Shown here piece by piece: positions 8,213 to 16,184 of a stretch of 33,818 bases of DNA; position 1 is the stretch's first letter, and each line of letters opens with the position of its first letter. The notes beneath the pieces were generated by a model that saw only the letters and a list, made by a program, of their open reading frames with translations, made no database searches and had not been told where the DNA came from. The stretch covers positions 1 to 33,818 of the forward strand of contig JAQWQJ010000113.1 in NCBI GenBank assembly GCA_029244725.1, read 5' to 3'. The position numbers and the translations under genes are program-made. This DNA comes from Paracoccaceae bacterium. GTDB taxonomy: Bacteria; Pseudomonadota; Alphaproteobacteria; Rhodobacterales; Rhodobacteraceae.

Positions 8213-10171
8213 TTGCAAGTCGTTCTGCGTGCAATCATTTTGGTGTGTTGCGTCTTGTCAGTGGTTCTGCCGGCCACCGGCGCGCAATCCGCCAATTCTC
8301 TAGAGCTCGCTCTTAAGGAAATGCGTGTCTATCGCTGGGACTCTGCGAAGGATTTGGCAGCGCAAGACGGCCCACTTGCAGCCGATATTATCGAGTGGCA
8401 TTGGCTACGCGCTGGGCATGGAAATTACCAAGACGTCTCTGATTTCCTTGAAAGAAACGCGGATTGGCCAGGATTGGCACTGCTGCGCAAAAACAGTGAG
8501 AAATCACTGATCGGGCAAAGCGCACGGGATGTACTCGACTTTTTTAAGGACCAAGACCCTGTCACCGCGACAGGCGCGATCTTGTATGCGCAAGCGTTAA
8601 AGCGCACTGGCGAAATGGGGGCCTCAAAAAAAGTCGTTACACGCGCTTGGCTGGAAAACACGATGTCAGACGCCGAGTTCGAAGCGTTTTCCAAACAGTT
8701 CAGCGACTCAGTCGCTGACATCTACATAGACCGATTGGACGCCATGTTGTGGCGCGACGCTGGGGTTGAGGTCGTGCGTCTTCAAGCAGGCGCTTCTGCC
8801 GATTGGAAAAAGCTATCAGCCGCACGATCGGCCCTTCGCAATGACAAAGACGGGGTCGATAAGTTGATCGCTCAGGTACCTGCATCTTTGAAAGCCGATG
8901 CGGGCCTGGCCTATGAGCGGTTTGCGTGGCGCGTTCGCAAAGGGCGCGATGAAGACGCGCTAAAGATTATTCTTGAACGCAGCACATCCGAGCAATCTCT
9001 GGGGCGTCCCGAATACTGGGCCACGCAGCGTCGCAATCTTGCCCGACAGAAATTTTCTGACGGTGACATTGATACTGCCTATCAGCTTGCCTCACAGCAT
9101 TTTCTGCCACCCAATGACGCCAGATACGCAGATCTTGAGTGGATGGCAGGTTACATTGCCCTGCGTTTCAAGCAACAGCCCGATGTGGCAATCGCACATT
9201 TCCAAGGACTGCTTGAAGCGGTCGATAGTCCAATTTCGCTGTCGCGTGCTGGCTATTGGTTGGGCCGTGCTTTTGAAGCAAAGGGCGAAGAACGGGCGGC
9301 GCAAATCTCGTGGGAAGAGGCGGCGAAGCACTCAACAGCCTACTACGGGTTGCTTGCAGCCGAGAAGCTAGGGCAGGCGCCGAGGTTCCAGATCTACGAC
9401 ATTCCCCAAGACGCATGGAAAACGGCCAGCTTCACCCATAATGATGTGTTTCACGCTGGACTGCTTAGCCTGTCTCTTAACGAAAATTATCTAGCAGAGC
9501 GTTTCTTTGTTCAACTATCTGAGAGTCTTATGCGGGAAGAACTGATCCTTCTGGGCAGTATGCTTGAGCAGCTAAACCAACCACATCTGGTGCTTCGTGT
9601 AGCCAAACATGGACTTCGCATGGGTGATCTTGCGTTTTCTGCATACTTCCCACTGCATCCGATGAGCACCTATGAGCTGCCAATAAACCCCGAGTTGGTC
9701 TTGGCCATCGCGCGCCGAGAAAGCGAGTTTGATCCTACAGCCGTAAGTCGCGCTGGGGCGGCCGGATTGTTGCAGTTAATGCCTGCAACTGCCAACGAAA
9801 TGGCGGGAAAGCTGGATTTGCCAAGCGATCAGCAGCGACTGGTCACCGATTGGCGATTTAACGCCGCTCTCGGAAGTGCGTATCTTGCCGAGCTGTCCTC
9901 GAGGTTTGACGGTAATATCGCGCTTGTCGCAGCCGCCTATAACGCAGGTCCAACGCGTGTTGATCAATGGTTGCAAACACTGGGCGACCCAAGGAAACCG
10001 TCGGTTGACGTAGTCGACTGGATTGAATCGATTCCGTACCGTGAAACGCGCAACTATGTGATGCGTGTGTCGGAATCTATGCCAGCATATCGCGCCCGCA
10101 TGGGCCTGCCGCGTGGTGTACCGTTTAGTCAGGAACTCTCAGGATCAACTTTGGACGCGCTCACGCCATAG
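8213..10171 (+). CDS. Soluble lytic murein transglycosylase (Slt70-like)
   Basis: This periplasmic enzyme cleaves the glycan strands of peptidoglycan, releasing 1,6-anhydromuropeptides. The 652-residue protein starts with a signal peptide (hydrophobic residues 6-20, probable cleavage after ATGA or AQSA near 24-27), then a long alpha-helical superhelical region, then the SLT domain at about 490-630. Catalytic motifs are ARRESEFDP (Glu503), GLLQLMP at 518-524 and AAYNAGP at 574-580. The start is TTG at 8213: a strong GAGGTGAG site lies just upstream, an in-frame stop lies at 8207-8209, and no ATG occurs before the signal peptide. The 3' end overlaps the convergent EamA transporter gene by 27 bases. 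Confidence 0.93.
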   Translation: MQVVLRAIILVCCVLSVVLPATGAQSANSLELALKEMRVYRWDSAKDLAAQDGPLAADIIEWHWLRAGHGNYQDVSDFLERNADWPGLALLRKNSEKSLIGQSARDVLDFFKDQDPVTATGAILYAQALKRTGEMGASKKVVTRAWLENTMSDAEFEAFSKQFSDSVADIYIDRLDAMLWRDAGVEVVRLQAGASADWKKLSAARSALRNDKDGVDKLIAQVPASLKADAGLAYERFAWRVRKGRDEDALKIILERSTSEQSLGRPEYWATQRRNLARQKFSDGDIDTAYQLASQHFLPPNDARYADLEWMAGYIALRFKQQPDVAIAHFQGLLEAVDSPISLSRAGYWLGRAFEAKGEERAAQISWEEAAKHSTAYYGLLAAEKLGQAPRFQIYDIPQDAWKTASFTHNDVFHAGLLSLSLNENYLAERFFVQLSESLMREELILLGSMLEQLNQPHLVLRVAKHGLRMGDLAFSAYFPLHPMSTYELPINPELVLAIARRESEFDPTAVSRAGAAGLLQLMPATANEMAGKLDLPSDQQRLVTDWRFNAALGSAYLAELSSRFDGNIALVAAAYNAGPTRVDQWLQTLGDPRKPSVDVVDWIESIPYRETRNYVMRVSESMPAYRARMGLPRGVPFSQELSGSTLDALTP

Positions 10172-11011
10172 CGTGAACAGACCACTTAAAACCACGACGC
10201 ATGCACCTATAGCGACGTTCATTTCGAGGCTTTCGCCAAGTATCGAAATCCCGATCAGAGTGGCAAACACCAACTGCAAATAGGCAAATGGCTGAACGGA
10301 ACTAGCCTCTGCAATCTCATAACATTTAATAAGTGTGAAATGCCCCAGAGCACCTGTTACGCAAAGCAAGGACATCCACACCCAATCGGGTCCGGTCATT
10401 GGCTCCCAGTACCAAACTCCGACGGCCGTGATTGCGACCGCGCCGACAGTTCCTGTCCAGAAAAACGAAGTATAGGCACTGTCCTTTCTAGCAACATATC
10501 GGGTTAGTAATCCGTACAAAGCGAACAGTATCGCTGAAATAAGTGGTACAATTGCAGCTGGAGAAAAGACCCCGAAACCGGGTCTTAAGATGATCAAAAC
10601 GCCGACGAATCCCACCCCAATGGCTATCCAACGTCTCCAGCCGACTTTCTCGCCAAGGATCGGGCCAGATAACGCGGCTATCAGCAGTGGATAGCTGGTG
10701 AAAACCGCATGGCTTTCAACAAGCCCAAGTAGGGTAAAGGCGTAGACCATTACGCAGATTTCTACGATGAGGATCAACGCCCTTACGGTCTGCAAAACCG
10801 GCTGTGTGGTCGCTGCAGCCTTCATTATACCGCCCGCATGTCGCGCAGCGATGGTCAAAACAAATGCGGCGAAGAACCAATAACGGATCATAACGACCAT
10901 CAGGACGTTGTATTCCCCGGCCAAATGACGGGATATCCCGTCTTGAACTGCGAAAATGAATGTCGTTAGGATCATCAGCATGATGCCTAAGCGCTGGTTG
11001 CCACTGCTCAT
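10145..11011 (-). CDS. EamA-domain DMT-superfamily transporter
   Basis: This 288-residue inner-membrane protein has about ten hydrophobic segments arranged as two EamA repeats, as in drug/metabolite transporters. The first repeat includes SRHLAGEYNVLMVVMIRYW and LGLVESHAVFTSYPLLIAAL, with SGPILGEKVGWRRW at its end. The second repeat ends with LILGESLEMN-like spacing (ISILGESLEMNVAIG). The substrate cannot be told from sequence. Its start overlaps the mnmD stop by 4 bases (ATGA), so the two are one operon. Its 3' end overlaps slt on the opposite strand by 27 bases. Confidence 0.88.
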   Translation of the reverse strand: MSSGNQRLGIMLMILTTFIFAVQDGISRHLAGEYNVLMVVMIRYWFFAAFVLTIAARHAGGIMKAAATTQPVLQTVRALILIVEICVMVYAFTLLGLVESHAVFTSYPLLIAALSGPILGEKVGWRRWIAIGVGFVGVLIILRPGFGVFSPAAIVPLISAILFALYGLLTRYVARKDSAYTSFFWTGTVGAVAITAVGVWYWEPMTGPDWVWMSLLCVTGALGHFTLIKCYEIAEASSVQPFAYLQLVFATLIGISILGESLEMNVAIGACVVVLSGLFTLWRERVQS

Positions 11012-11685
11012 TCGGCGACTTTCTTGGCTATCGTCATGTGGCGTTTACGGCCAAACCCTTTGACGCGCTCCACTCCAAATCCAGCATCACTAAGTGCGCG
11101 GCGCACACCCCCCGCGGCCGTGTATGTCGCGACGGTGCCATCTGTATTCGTGTGGTCAAACACAGCTTTCATAAGGTCAACTTCCCAAAGCTCGGGGTTT
11201 TTGGCAGGCGAAAACCCGTCGAGGAACCATGCATCTGCATTAGATTGCCAATCACATACAGTTTTGCGCGCATCCCCTACCACAAGTTCAAAGACCAAGT
11301 CGTGCGTTTCAAAACACGTCTGACCAGATTGCATTGCCTCAAGCAACACAGCCGCAAGTTCGCTATCAACGGGGAACAGCGCAAGGCTTTTCTCCATTTC
11401 TGCGGGGTCCATCGGATACATCTCAAAACTTGTGAAATACAGCTTGCCAGGGCACTTTTGTATCCGCCAATCCTGCCATGCCGCCAATAGGTTCAAGCCG
11501 GTGCCAAAACCAAGTTCAGCGATGTGAAAGCGGTCATGTAACCGCTCAGGCAACCCATTGCCGGATAGAAAGACATAGCGCGTTTCTTCAAGCCCGTTGT
11601 CGAGCGAAAAGTACGGATCATTGAACAGCTTTGAGACCGGAACGCCGGTTTCGTGCCATTCCAGCTCTGCTTGCTGGTCTTGCAT
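11008..11685 (-). CDS. mnmD: tRNA (5-methylaminomethyl-2-thiouridine)(34) methyltransferase MnmD
   Basis: This SAM-dependent methyltransferase performs the last step of mnm5s2U synthesis at the wobble position of some tRNAs. Of 225 residues, the key parts are AELGFGTGLNLLAAW (SAM loop), FTSFEMYP, and DAWFLDGFSPAKNPELW, the DUF752 signature. In E. coli this domain is the N-terminal half of bifunctional MnmC; here it stands alone. A separate FAD oxidoreductase gene starts 61 bases away on the opposite strand and could supply the other half. The following gene, an EamA transporter, overlaps by 4 bases. The ATG at 11685 is preceded by a weak ribosome site. Confidence 0.92.
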   Translation of the reverse strand: MQDQQAELEWHETGVPVSKLFNDPYFSLDNGLEETRYVFLSGNGLPERLHDRFHIAELGFGTGLNLLAAWQDWRIQKCPGKLYFTSFEMYPMDPAEMEKSLALFPVDSELAAVLLEAMQSGQTCFETHDLVFELVVGDARKTVCDWQSNADAWFLDGFSPAKNPELWEVDLMKAVFDHTNTDGTVATYTAAGGVRRALSDAGFGVERVKGFGRKRHMTIAKKVAE

Positions 11686-11746
11686 CGCTTGATCCCGTAA
11701 GAAAACAAAAGTTGAGCGACCATGAAAGGCTTCGCAAGGTTTGGCA

Positions 11747-12781
11747 ATGGTGGATGTGACTATTCGCGGAGCAGGGATATTTGGCCTGTCAATCGCGTGG
11801 GCCTGTGTGCAGCAGGGGGCAACGGTCCAAGTTATTGACCCAAACGGCGTTGGTTCAGGGTCTAGCGGCGGTTTGGTCGGCGCATTGGCGCCCCATACAC
11901 CTGAAAATTGGAACGAGAAGAAAGAGTTCCAGTTTCAAAGCCTTCTTTATGCCGAAGAATTCTGGCGCGATGTGGATGCGGTTTCAGAATTGCCCTCTGG
12001 TTACGCGCGTACAGGTCGTTTGCAGCCAATCGCCAATGATAACATCCTTGAGTTGGCACAAGCTCGAGCAAATATGGCTAAGGACTTGTGGCAGGGTAAA
12101 GCTGAATGGAGCATCGTTAAGACTGAAGAGCATGATCCTTGGTCACCAAAATCTCCCACCGGTTTGCTAATTCACGACAGCTTGTCGGCCAGAATGCATC
12201 CACGGCTTGCATGTGCATCCTTAGCGAAGGCCCTAAAAGCGCTTGGTGTCGAATTCCTTGAAGAAGGCAAAAGCAAAGGGGCCGTCATTTGGGCCACCGG
12301 TTACAAAGGACTAGAGGAGCTTTCATCCACACGGGGTCGCCTAGTTGGGTCTGGTATCAAAGGTCAGTCTGCGTTGTTGGGTTTTGACGCGCGCGACATG
12401 CCTCAGTTGTTTGCGGATACGTTGCATATTGTGCCGCACGAAAACGCAACGGTCGGTATTGGATCGACAAGTGAACGCGAATTTGACGACCCTTCTTCGA
12501 CGGATACCCAGCTAGACGACGTTCTTGCCCGTGCGATTGAAGCCTTTCCCGTTTTGCGAAACGCGCGAGTGCTAGAGCGTTGGGCCGGGGTTCGCCCCCG
12601 CGCTAAAAGTCGTGCTCCGATGCTGGGTGCACATCCTTTCCGAACCGGCGAGTTTATCGCGAACGGAGGCTTTAAGATCGGCTTTGGCGTGGCCCCCTTG
12701 GTTTCAAAAGTGATGGCCGATTTGGCATTGCAGGGTGTCGATAATATTCCCCTGAGCTTCAAACCAGAGGCCAGCCTGTAG
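11747..12781 (+). CDS. FAD-dependent oxidoreductase (DAO family), resembles the MnmC oxidoreductase domain
   Basis: This 344-residue DAO-fold flavoprotein has an N-terminal dinucleotide-binding loop RGAGIFGLSIAWACVQQGA and a C-terminal substrate/FAD block GVRPRAKSRAPMLG...NGGFKIGFGVAPLVSKVMADL. The SSGGLVGALAPHTPENWNEK and RTGRLQP segments resemble the MnmC C-terminal domain, which removes the carboxymethyl group from cmnm5s2U before methylation by the MnmD activity. The ATG at 11747 has AAGG 7 bases upstream; a TTG at 11741 is less likely. Divergent location next to mnmD (61 bases between starts) supports a shared pathway, but function is inferred; a glycine/D-amino acid oxidase-type role is the alternative. 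Confidence 0.8.
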   Translation: MVDVTIRGAGIFGLSIAWACVQQGATVQVIDPNGVGSGSSGGLVGALAPHTPENWNEKKEFQFQSLLYAEEFWRDVDAVSELPSGYARTGRLQPIANDNILELAQARANMAKDLWQGKAEWSIVKTEEHDPWSPKSPTGLLIHDSLSARMHPRLACASLAKALKALGVEFLEEGKSKGAVIWATGYKGLEELSSTRGRLVGSGIKGQSALLGFDARDMPQLFADTLHIVPHENATVGIGSTSEREFDDPSSTDTQLDDVLARAIEAFPVLRNARVLERWAGVRPRAKSRAPMLGAHPFRTGEFIANGGFKIGFGVAPLVSKVMADLALQGVDNIPLSFKPEASL

Positions 12782-12822
12782 TCCCAGCCAAATGGCAAAA
12801 ATGCGCCCGCTAAAGGTCTGTA

Positions 12823-12848
12823 TTTCAAGGTTGAAACCAAATTTTGGT
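12823..12848. promoter_or_regulatory. Overlapping palindromes in the glmU upstream region
   Basis: Two abutting dyads lie 42-67 bases after the oxidoreductase stop: TTTCAA-GG-TTGAAA at 12823-12836 and ACCAAA-T-TTTGGT at 12836-12848. A T-rich run follows (TAGTAGTTTTTG), so the second could also act as a weak terminator for the oxidoreductase gene. The function is not known; they are recorded because the 176-base gap must hold both the end of one unit and the promoter of the glm operon. Confidence 0.3.
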
Positions 12849-12889
12849 AGTAGTTTTTGCCCCCTCGTCTATGTTCTGCCATGGATGAA

Positions 12890-12921
12890 ATCCGGACTTG
12901 GTTACCTTGATTAATCCGGAT
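12890..12921. promoter_or_regulatory. Inverted repeat ATCCGGA-N18-TCCGGAT before glmU
   Basis: ATCCGGA at 12890-12896 is mirrored by TCCGGAT at 12915-12921. The core TCCGGA is itself palindromic, so the repeats are also direct. The pair sits 37-68 bases before the glmU ATG, where an operator or activator site would be expected. A weak promoter match (TTGATT at 12907-12912, CATAAA near 12932) overlaps it. No known regulator is assigned. Confidence 0.3.
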
Positions 12922-12957
12922 AGGTAGGGCTCATAAATTTTTGAGAACAAATTTGAC

Positions 12958-14325
12958 ATGAACTTAGCATTGATTGTTCTTGCCGCAGGGCAAGGCACAC
13001 GCATGAAATCGAGCCTTCCAAAAGTGCTTCACAAGGTTGCTGGTGCGCCGCTGGTATCCCACGCGATCCGCTCGGCAGATGGACTGGAAACCGCCAAGCA
13101 AATCGTTGTCGTAGGGCATGGTTCTGAGCAGGTTGAGACGGCCTTGGCTGCAGGCTTTCCGGATGCGCAAGTTGTGCTTCAGACTGAACGCTTGGGGACT
13201 GCACATGCGGTTGATCAGGCCAAGGATGCCCTTTCTGAGTTTACAGGCGATGCCATTGTTCTTTACGGCGACACGCCATTCATTAAGCCCGACACATTGC
13301 GCAAAATGCTTGATGCGCGAAAAAGCGGTGCCGACGTCGTAATATTAGGTTTCGATGCTGCAGCGCCGGGCAAGTATGGGCGGCTTATTGTCAAAAACGA
13401 CCGTCTCTTGCGCATCGTTGAGGCCAAGGATGCGTCCAAAGCTGAACTAGCCGTGACCCTGTGCAACTCAGGTGTGGTGTGCGCTGACAGTGCAACTCTG
13501 TTCGATTTGATCGCCCAAGTTGGAAACGAAAACGCATCGGGTGAGTATTATCTGACCGACATCGTTGAAATTGCGAACTCGGTCGGAAAATCTTGCGTCG
13601 CTGTGACGTGCGATGAGTCTGAAACGCTGGGCATTAATTCGCGACCCGAATTGGCAAAAGCCGAAGCGATATTTCAGGCAGAAAAGCGCGAGACCGCAAT
13701 GATCGAAGGGGCAACGCTTCAAGCGCCTGATACGGTCTACTTCTCATTCGACACGCGCTTGGGCAAAGACGTAATCGTCGAACCTAACGTGGTATTCGCA
13801 GCCGGCGTATCGGTCGAAGACAATGCCAACATCAGAGCGTTTAGTCACCTAGAGGACTGCACAATCCGCGCCGGCGCGACCGTTGGTCCCTACGCGCGCA
13901 TACGTCCCGGATCGGACATTGGCGAAGGCGCAAGAATTGGAAACTTCGTCGAAACAAAAAAAGCGATCATCTCCAAGGGCGCCAAGGTCAATCACCTCAG
14001 CTACGTCGGGGATGCATTCGTTGGTGAGGCCGCAAATATCGGGGCCGGAACCGTGACATGCAATTATGATGGCGTGCTGAAACATCAGACCAATATTGGG
14101 GCAGGGGCCTTTATTGGCACCAATAGCTCACTTGTAGCGCCAGTGAACGTCGGTGACGGCGCGATGACGGCGGCAGGCTCTGTGATTACAGTCGACGTGC
14201 CGGACGATGCGCTTGCCGTAGCGCGCGCACCTCAGAAAATTCATGAGGGTTTTGTGCCCCGTCTCATTAAGAAATTGAAAGCCACCAAGGCAAAACGTGA
14301 CGCTGAAAAGCGTTCAGAGGGTTAG
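12958..14325 (+). CDS. glmU: Bifunctional GlmU: glucosamine-1-P acetyltransferase / GlcNAc-1-P uridyltransferase
   Basis: GlmU acetylates glucosamine-1-phosphate and then couples it to UTP, giving UDP-GlcNAc for peptidoglycan and LPS. The 455-residue protein has both halves. The N-terminal pyrophosphorylase has LAAGQGTRMKSSLPKVLH (Lys22) and VLYGDTPFI. The C-terminal left-handed beta-helix acetyltransferase starts near 250 and includes GPYARIRPGSDIGEGARIGN, NHLSYVGDAFVG and GAGTVTCNYDG. The ATG at 12958 gives the family N-terminus; only a weak ribosome site is seen. glmS follows after 3 bases, so this is the first gene of a glmU-glmS-glmM unit. Confidence 0.97.
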   Translation: MNLALIVLAAGQGTRMKSSLPKVLHKVAGAPLVSHAIRSADGLETAKQIVVVGHGSEQVETALAAGFPDAQVVLQTERLGTAHAVDQAKDALSEFTGDAIVLYGDTPFIKPDTLRKMLDARKSGADVVILGFDAAAPGKYGRLIVKNDRLLRIVEAKDASKAELAVTLCNSGVVCADSATLFDLIAQVGNENASGEYYLTDIVEIANSVGKSCVAVTCDESETLGINSRPELAKAEAIFQAEKRETAMIEGATLQAPDTVYFSFDTRLGKDVIVEPNVVFAAGVSVEDNANIRAFSHLEDCTIRAGATVGPYARIRPGSDIGEGARIGNFVETKKAIISKGAKVNHLSYVGDAFVGEAANIGAGTVTCNYDGVLKHQTNIGAGAFIGTNSSLVAPVNVGDGAMTAAGSVITVDVPDDALAVARAPQKIHEGFVPRLIKKLKATKAKRDAEKRSEG

Positions 14326-14328
14326 ATT

Positions 14329-16149
14329 ATGTGTGGAATTGTTGGAGTACTTGGATCCCATCAAGCGGCACCCATTCTTGTTGAGGGGCTGAAGAAGCTA
14401 GAATACCGCGGTTATGACAGCGCCGGTATTGCAACTGTCAGCGATGGTGAACTTGATCGCCGGCGAGCGATGGGCAAGCTGGTCAATCTGAACGATTTGT
14501 TGATGCATGAACCGCTGACAGGCACGTCGGGCATTGGTCACACGCGCTGGGCAACTCATGGTGCTGCAAACACCAACAACGCCCACCCGCATCGTCGCGG
14601 TAAAGTGGCGATTGTTCACAATGGTATCATCGAAAACTTTCGCCAAATTCGTGAACACCTCGCCGAGCATCAGATAAATCCCGAAACGGAAACCGATACC
14701 GAAACTGTCGCCATGCTGTGCAATTGGCACCTCGATCAAGGCAAGTCGCATACCGAAGCCGCGATTGAGACCGTCAACGCACTGGAAGGCGCTTATGCGC
14801 TTTGCTTTCTCTTCGACGGCGAGCAGGACTTGATTGTTGCCGCGCGCAAGGGCTCTCCTTTGGCAATCGGCTGGGGCAACAACGAAATGTTTGTCGGATC
14901 GGACGCTCTCGCGCTTTCGGGGATGACCAACGAAGTCACCTATCTCGACGAGGGTGATATCGCGATCGTCTCACGTTCTGGGGCTCAGTTACTTAACGAG
15001 AACCGTGAGCCAGTTGAGCGCCCAAGAAAGACGGTATCTTTGGATATCACAACGGCCACTAAGGCTGGTCATAAGCACTTTATGTCCAAGGAAATTGCTG
15101 AACAGCCTGCGGTTTTGGGCGATGCAATAAGCTATTATCATGCCGAGGGAACGGGCGTTGCGCAGATCAACGCTGAACTGGATTTCACGGCAATTGACCG
15201 TTTGACGATGGTTGCATGTGGAACAGCTTCACTTGCGTGTCATGTGTCGAAGTATTGGTTCGAACGAATTGCCCGTCTGCCGGTTGAAATTGATGTCGCG
15301 TCCGAGTTTCGTTACCGCGAACCACCGCTACATACGCGTGATATGACCCTGTTTGTCAGTCAATCCGGCGAGACTGCCGATACGCTCGCGGCAATGCGTT
15401 ACTGCCATGGAAAAGCGGGCAAAGTTGTTTCTGTTGTGAACGTCGCCGAAAGCACGATCGCGCGCGAAAGCGATTTGGCTCTTCCGATCTTAGCGGGCGT
15501 CGAAATTGGTGTTGCGTCTACAAAGGCCTTTACCTGCCAACTCATCGCCTTGGCGACATTAGCAATTGAAGCAGCTGTTCAACGTGGCGAGATCAACGAA
15601 ACAAAACGTATAGAACTTATCGGCCAGCTGACTGAGCTACCCCGCCTGCTGGACGAGGCTTTGGCCTGTGAAAAAGACATCCACAAACTGGCAATGTCGC
15701 TTGCCAAGAAGACGGACGCGCTGTTCCTCGGACGGGGGGCTATGTACCCTCTTGCGCTGGAAGGCGCATTAAAGCTTAAAGAAATCAGCTATATTCACGC
15801 CGAAGGCTACGCCAGCGGTGAGTTGAAGCATGGCCCAATCGCGCTAATCGACGAAGACATGCCGGTCATCGTTTTGGCCCCGAGAGACGAGCTGTTTGAA
15901 AAAACAGTCTCGAATATGCAAGAGGTTATGGCCCGTGGCGGTCAGGTTGTATTGATCTCAGACGCTGACGGCATCGCCGAGGCAAGCGAGGGCATCTGGC
16001 AATCTGTTCAAATGCCGAAGATGGATCCGCTATTTGCGCCAGTGGTATACTCTGCTGCAGTCCAGCTTTTGGCCTATCACACGGCCGTTGAAAAAGGCAC
16101 AGACGTAGATCAGCCACGCAATTTGGCAAAATCGGTTACAGTCGAGTAA
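14329..16149 (+). CDS. glmS: Glutamine-fructose-6-phosphate aminotransferase (isomerizing)
   Basis: GlmS makes glucosamine-6-phosphate from fructose-6-phosphate and glutamine, the entry step to amino sugars. It has the usual 606 residues: Ntn glutaminase domain with catalytic Cys2 (MCGIVG), then GHTRWATHG and HNGIIENF, and two SIS domains with ACGTASLACHVSKYW and VASTKAFTCQ. The C-terminus PRNLAKSVTVE is canonical. It starts 3 bases after glmU and is followed by glmM after 35 bases. The short upstream gap leaves no room for a glmS ribozyme. Confidence 0.97.
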   Translation: MCGIVGVLGSHQAAPILVEGLKKLEYRGYDSAGIATVSDGELDRRRAMGKLVNLNDLLMHEPLTGTSGIGHTRWATHGAANTNNAHPHRRGKVAIVHNGIIENFRQIREHLAEHQINPETETDTETVAMLCNWHLDQGKSHTEAAIETVNALEGAYALCFLFDGEQDLIVAARKGSPLAIGWGNNEMFVGSDALALSGMTNEVTYLDEGDIAIVSRSGAQLLNENREPVERPRKTVSLDITTATKAGHKHFMSKEIAEQPAVLGDAISYYHAEGTGVAQINAELDFTAIDRLTMVACGTASLACHVSKYWFERIARLPVEIDVASEFRYREPPLHTRDMTLFVSQSGETADTLAAMRYCHGKAGKVVSVVNVAESTIARESDLALPILAGVEIGVASTKAFTCQLIALATLAIEAAVQRGEINETKRIELIGQLTELPRLLDEALACEKDIHKLAMSLAKKTDALFLGRGAMYPLALEGALKLKEISYIHAEGYASGELKHGPIALIDEDMPVIVLAPRDELFEKTVSNMQEVMARGGQVVLISDADGIAEASEGIWQSVQMPKMDPLFAPVVYSAAVQLLAYHTAVEKGTDVDQPRNLAKSVTVE

Positions 16150-16184
16150 TTAATACTCGTTTTTGAAAAGTTTATAGGTGACGC

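Noticed and set aside
9168-9416. Overlapping minus-strand frames inside slt
   Set aside because: They are antisense shadows of the lytic transglycosylase gene with no ribosome site or family motif.
12782-12957. A tRNA or small RNA gene in the gap before glmU
   Set aside because: No cloverleaf, no CCA-type end and no clear small-RNA terminator pattern; only short dyads are visible.
14326-14328. glmS ribozyme or riboswitch
   Set aside because: Only 3 bases separate glmU and glmS, and such ribozymes belong mainly to Gram-positive bacteria.
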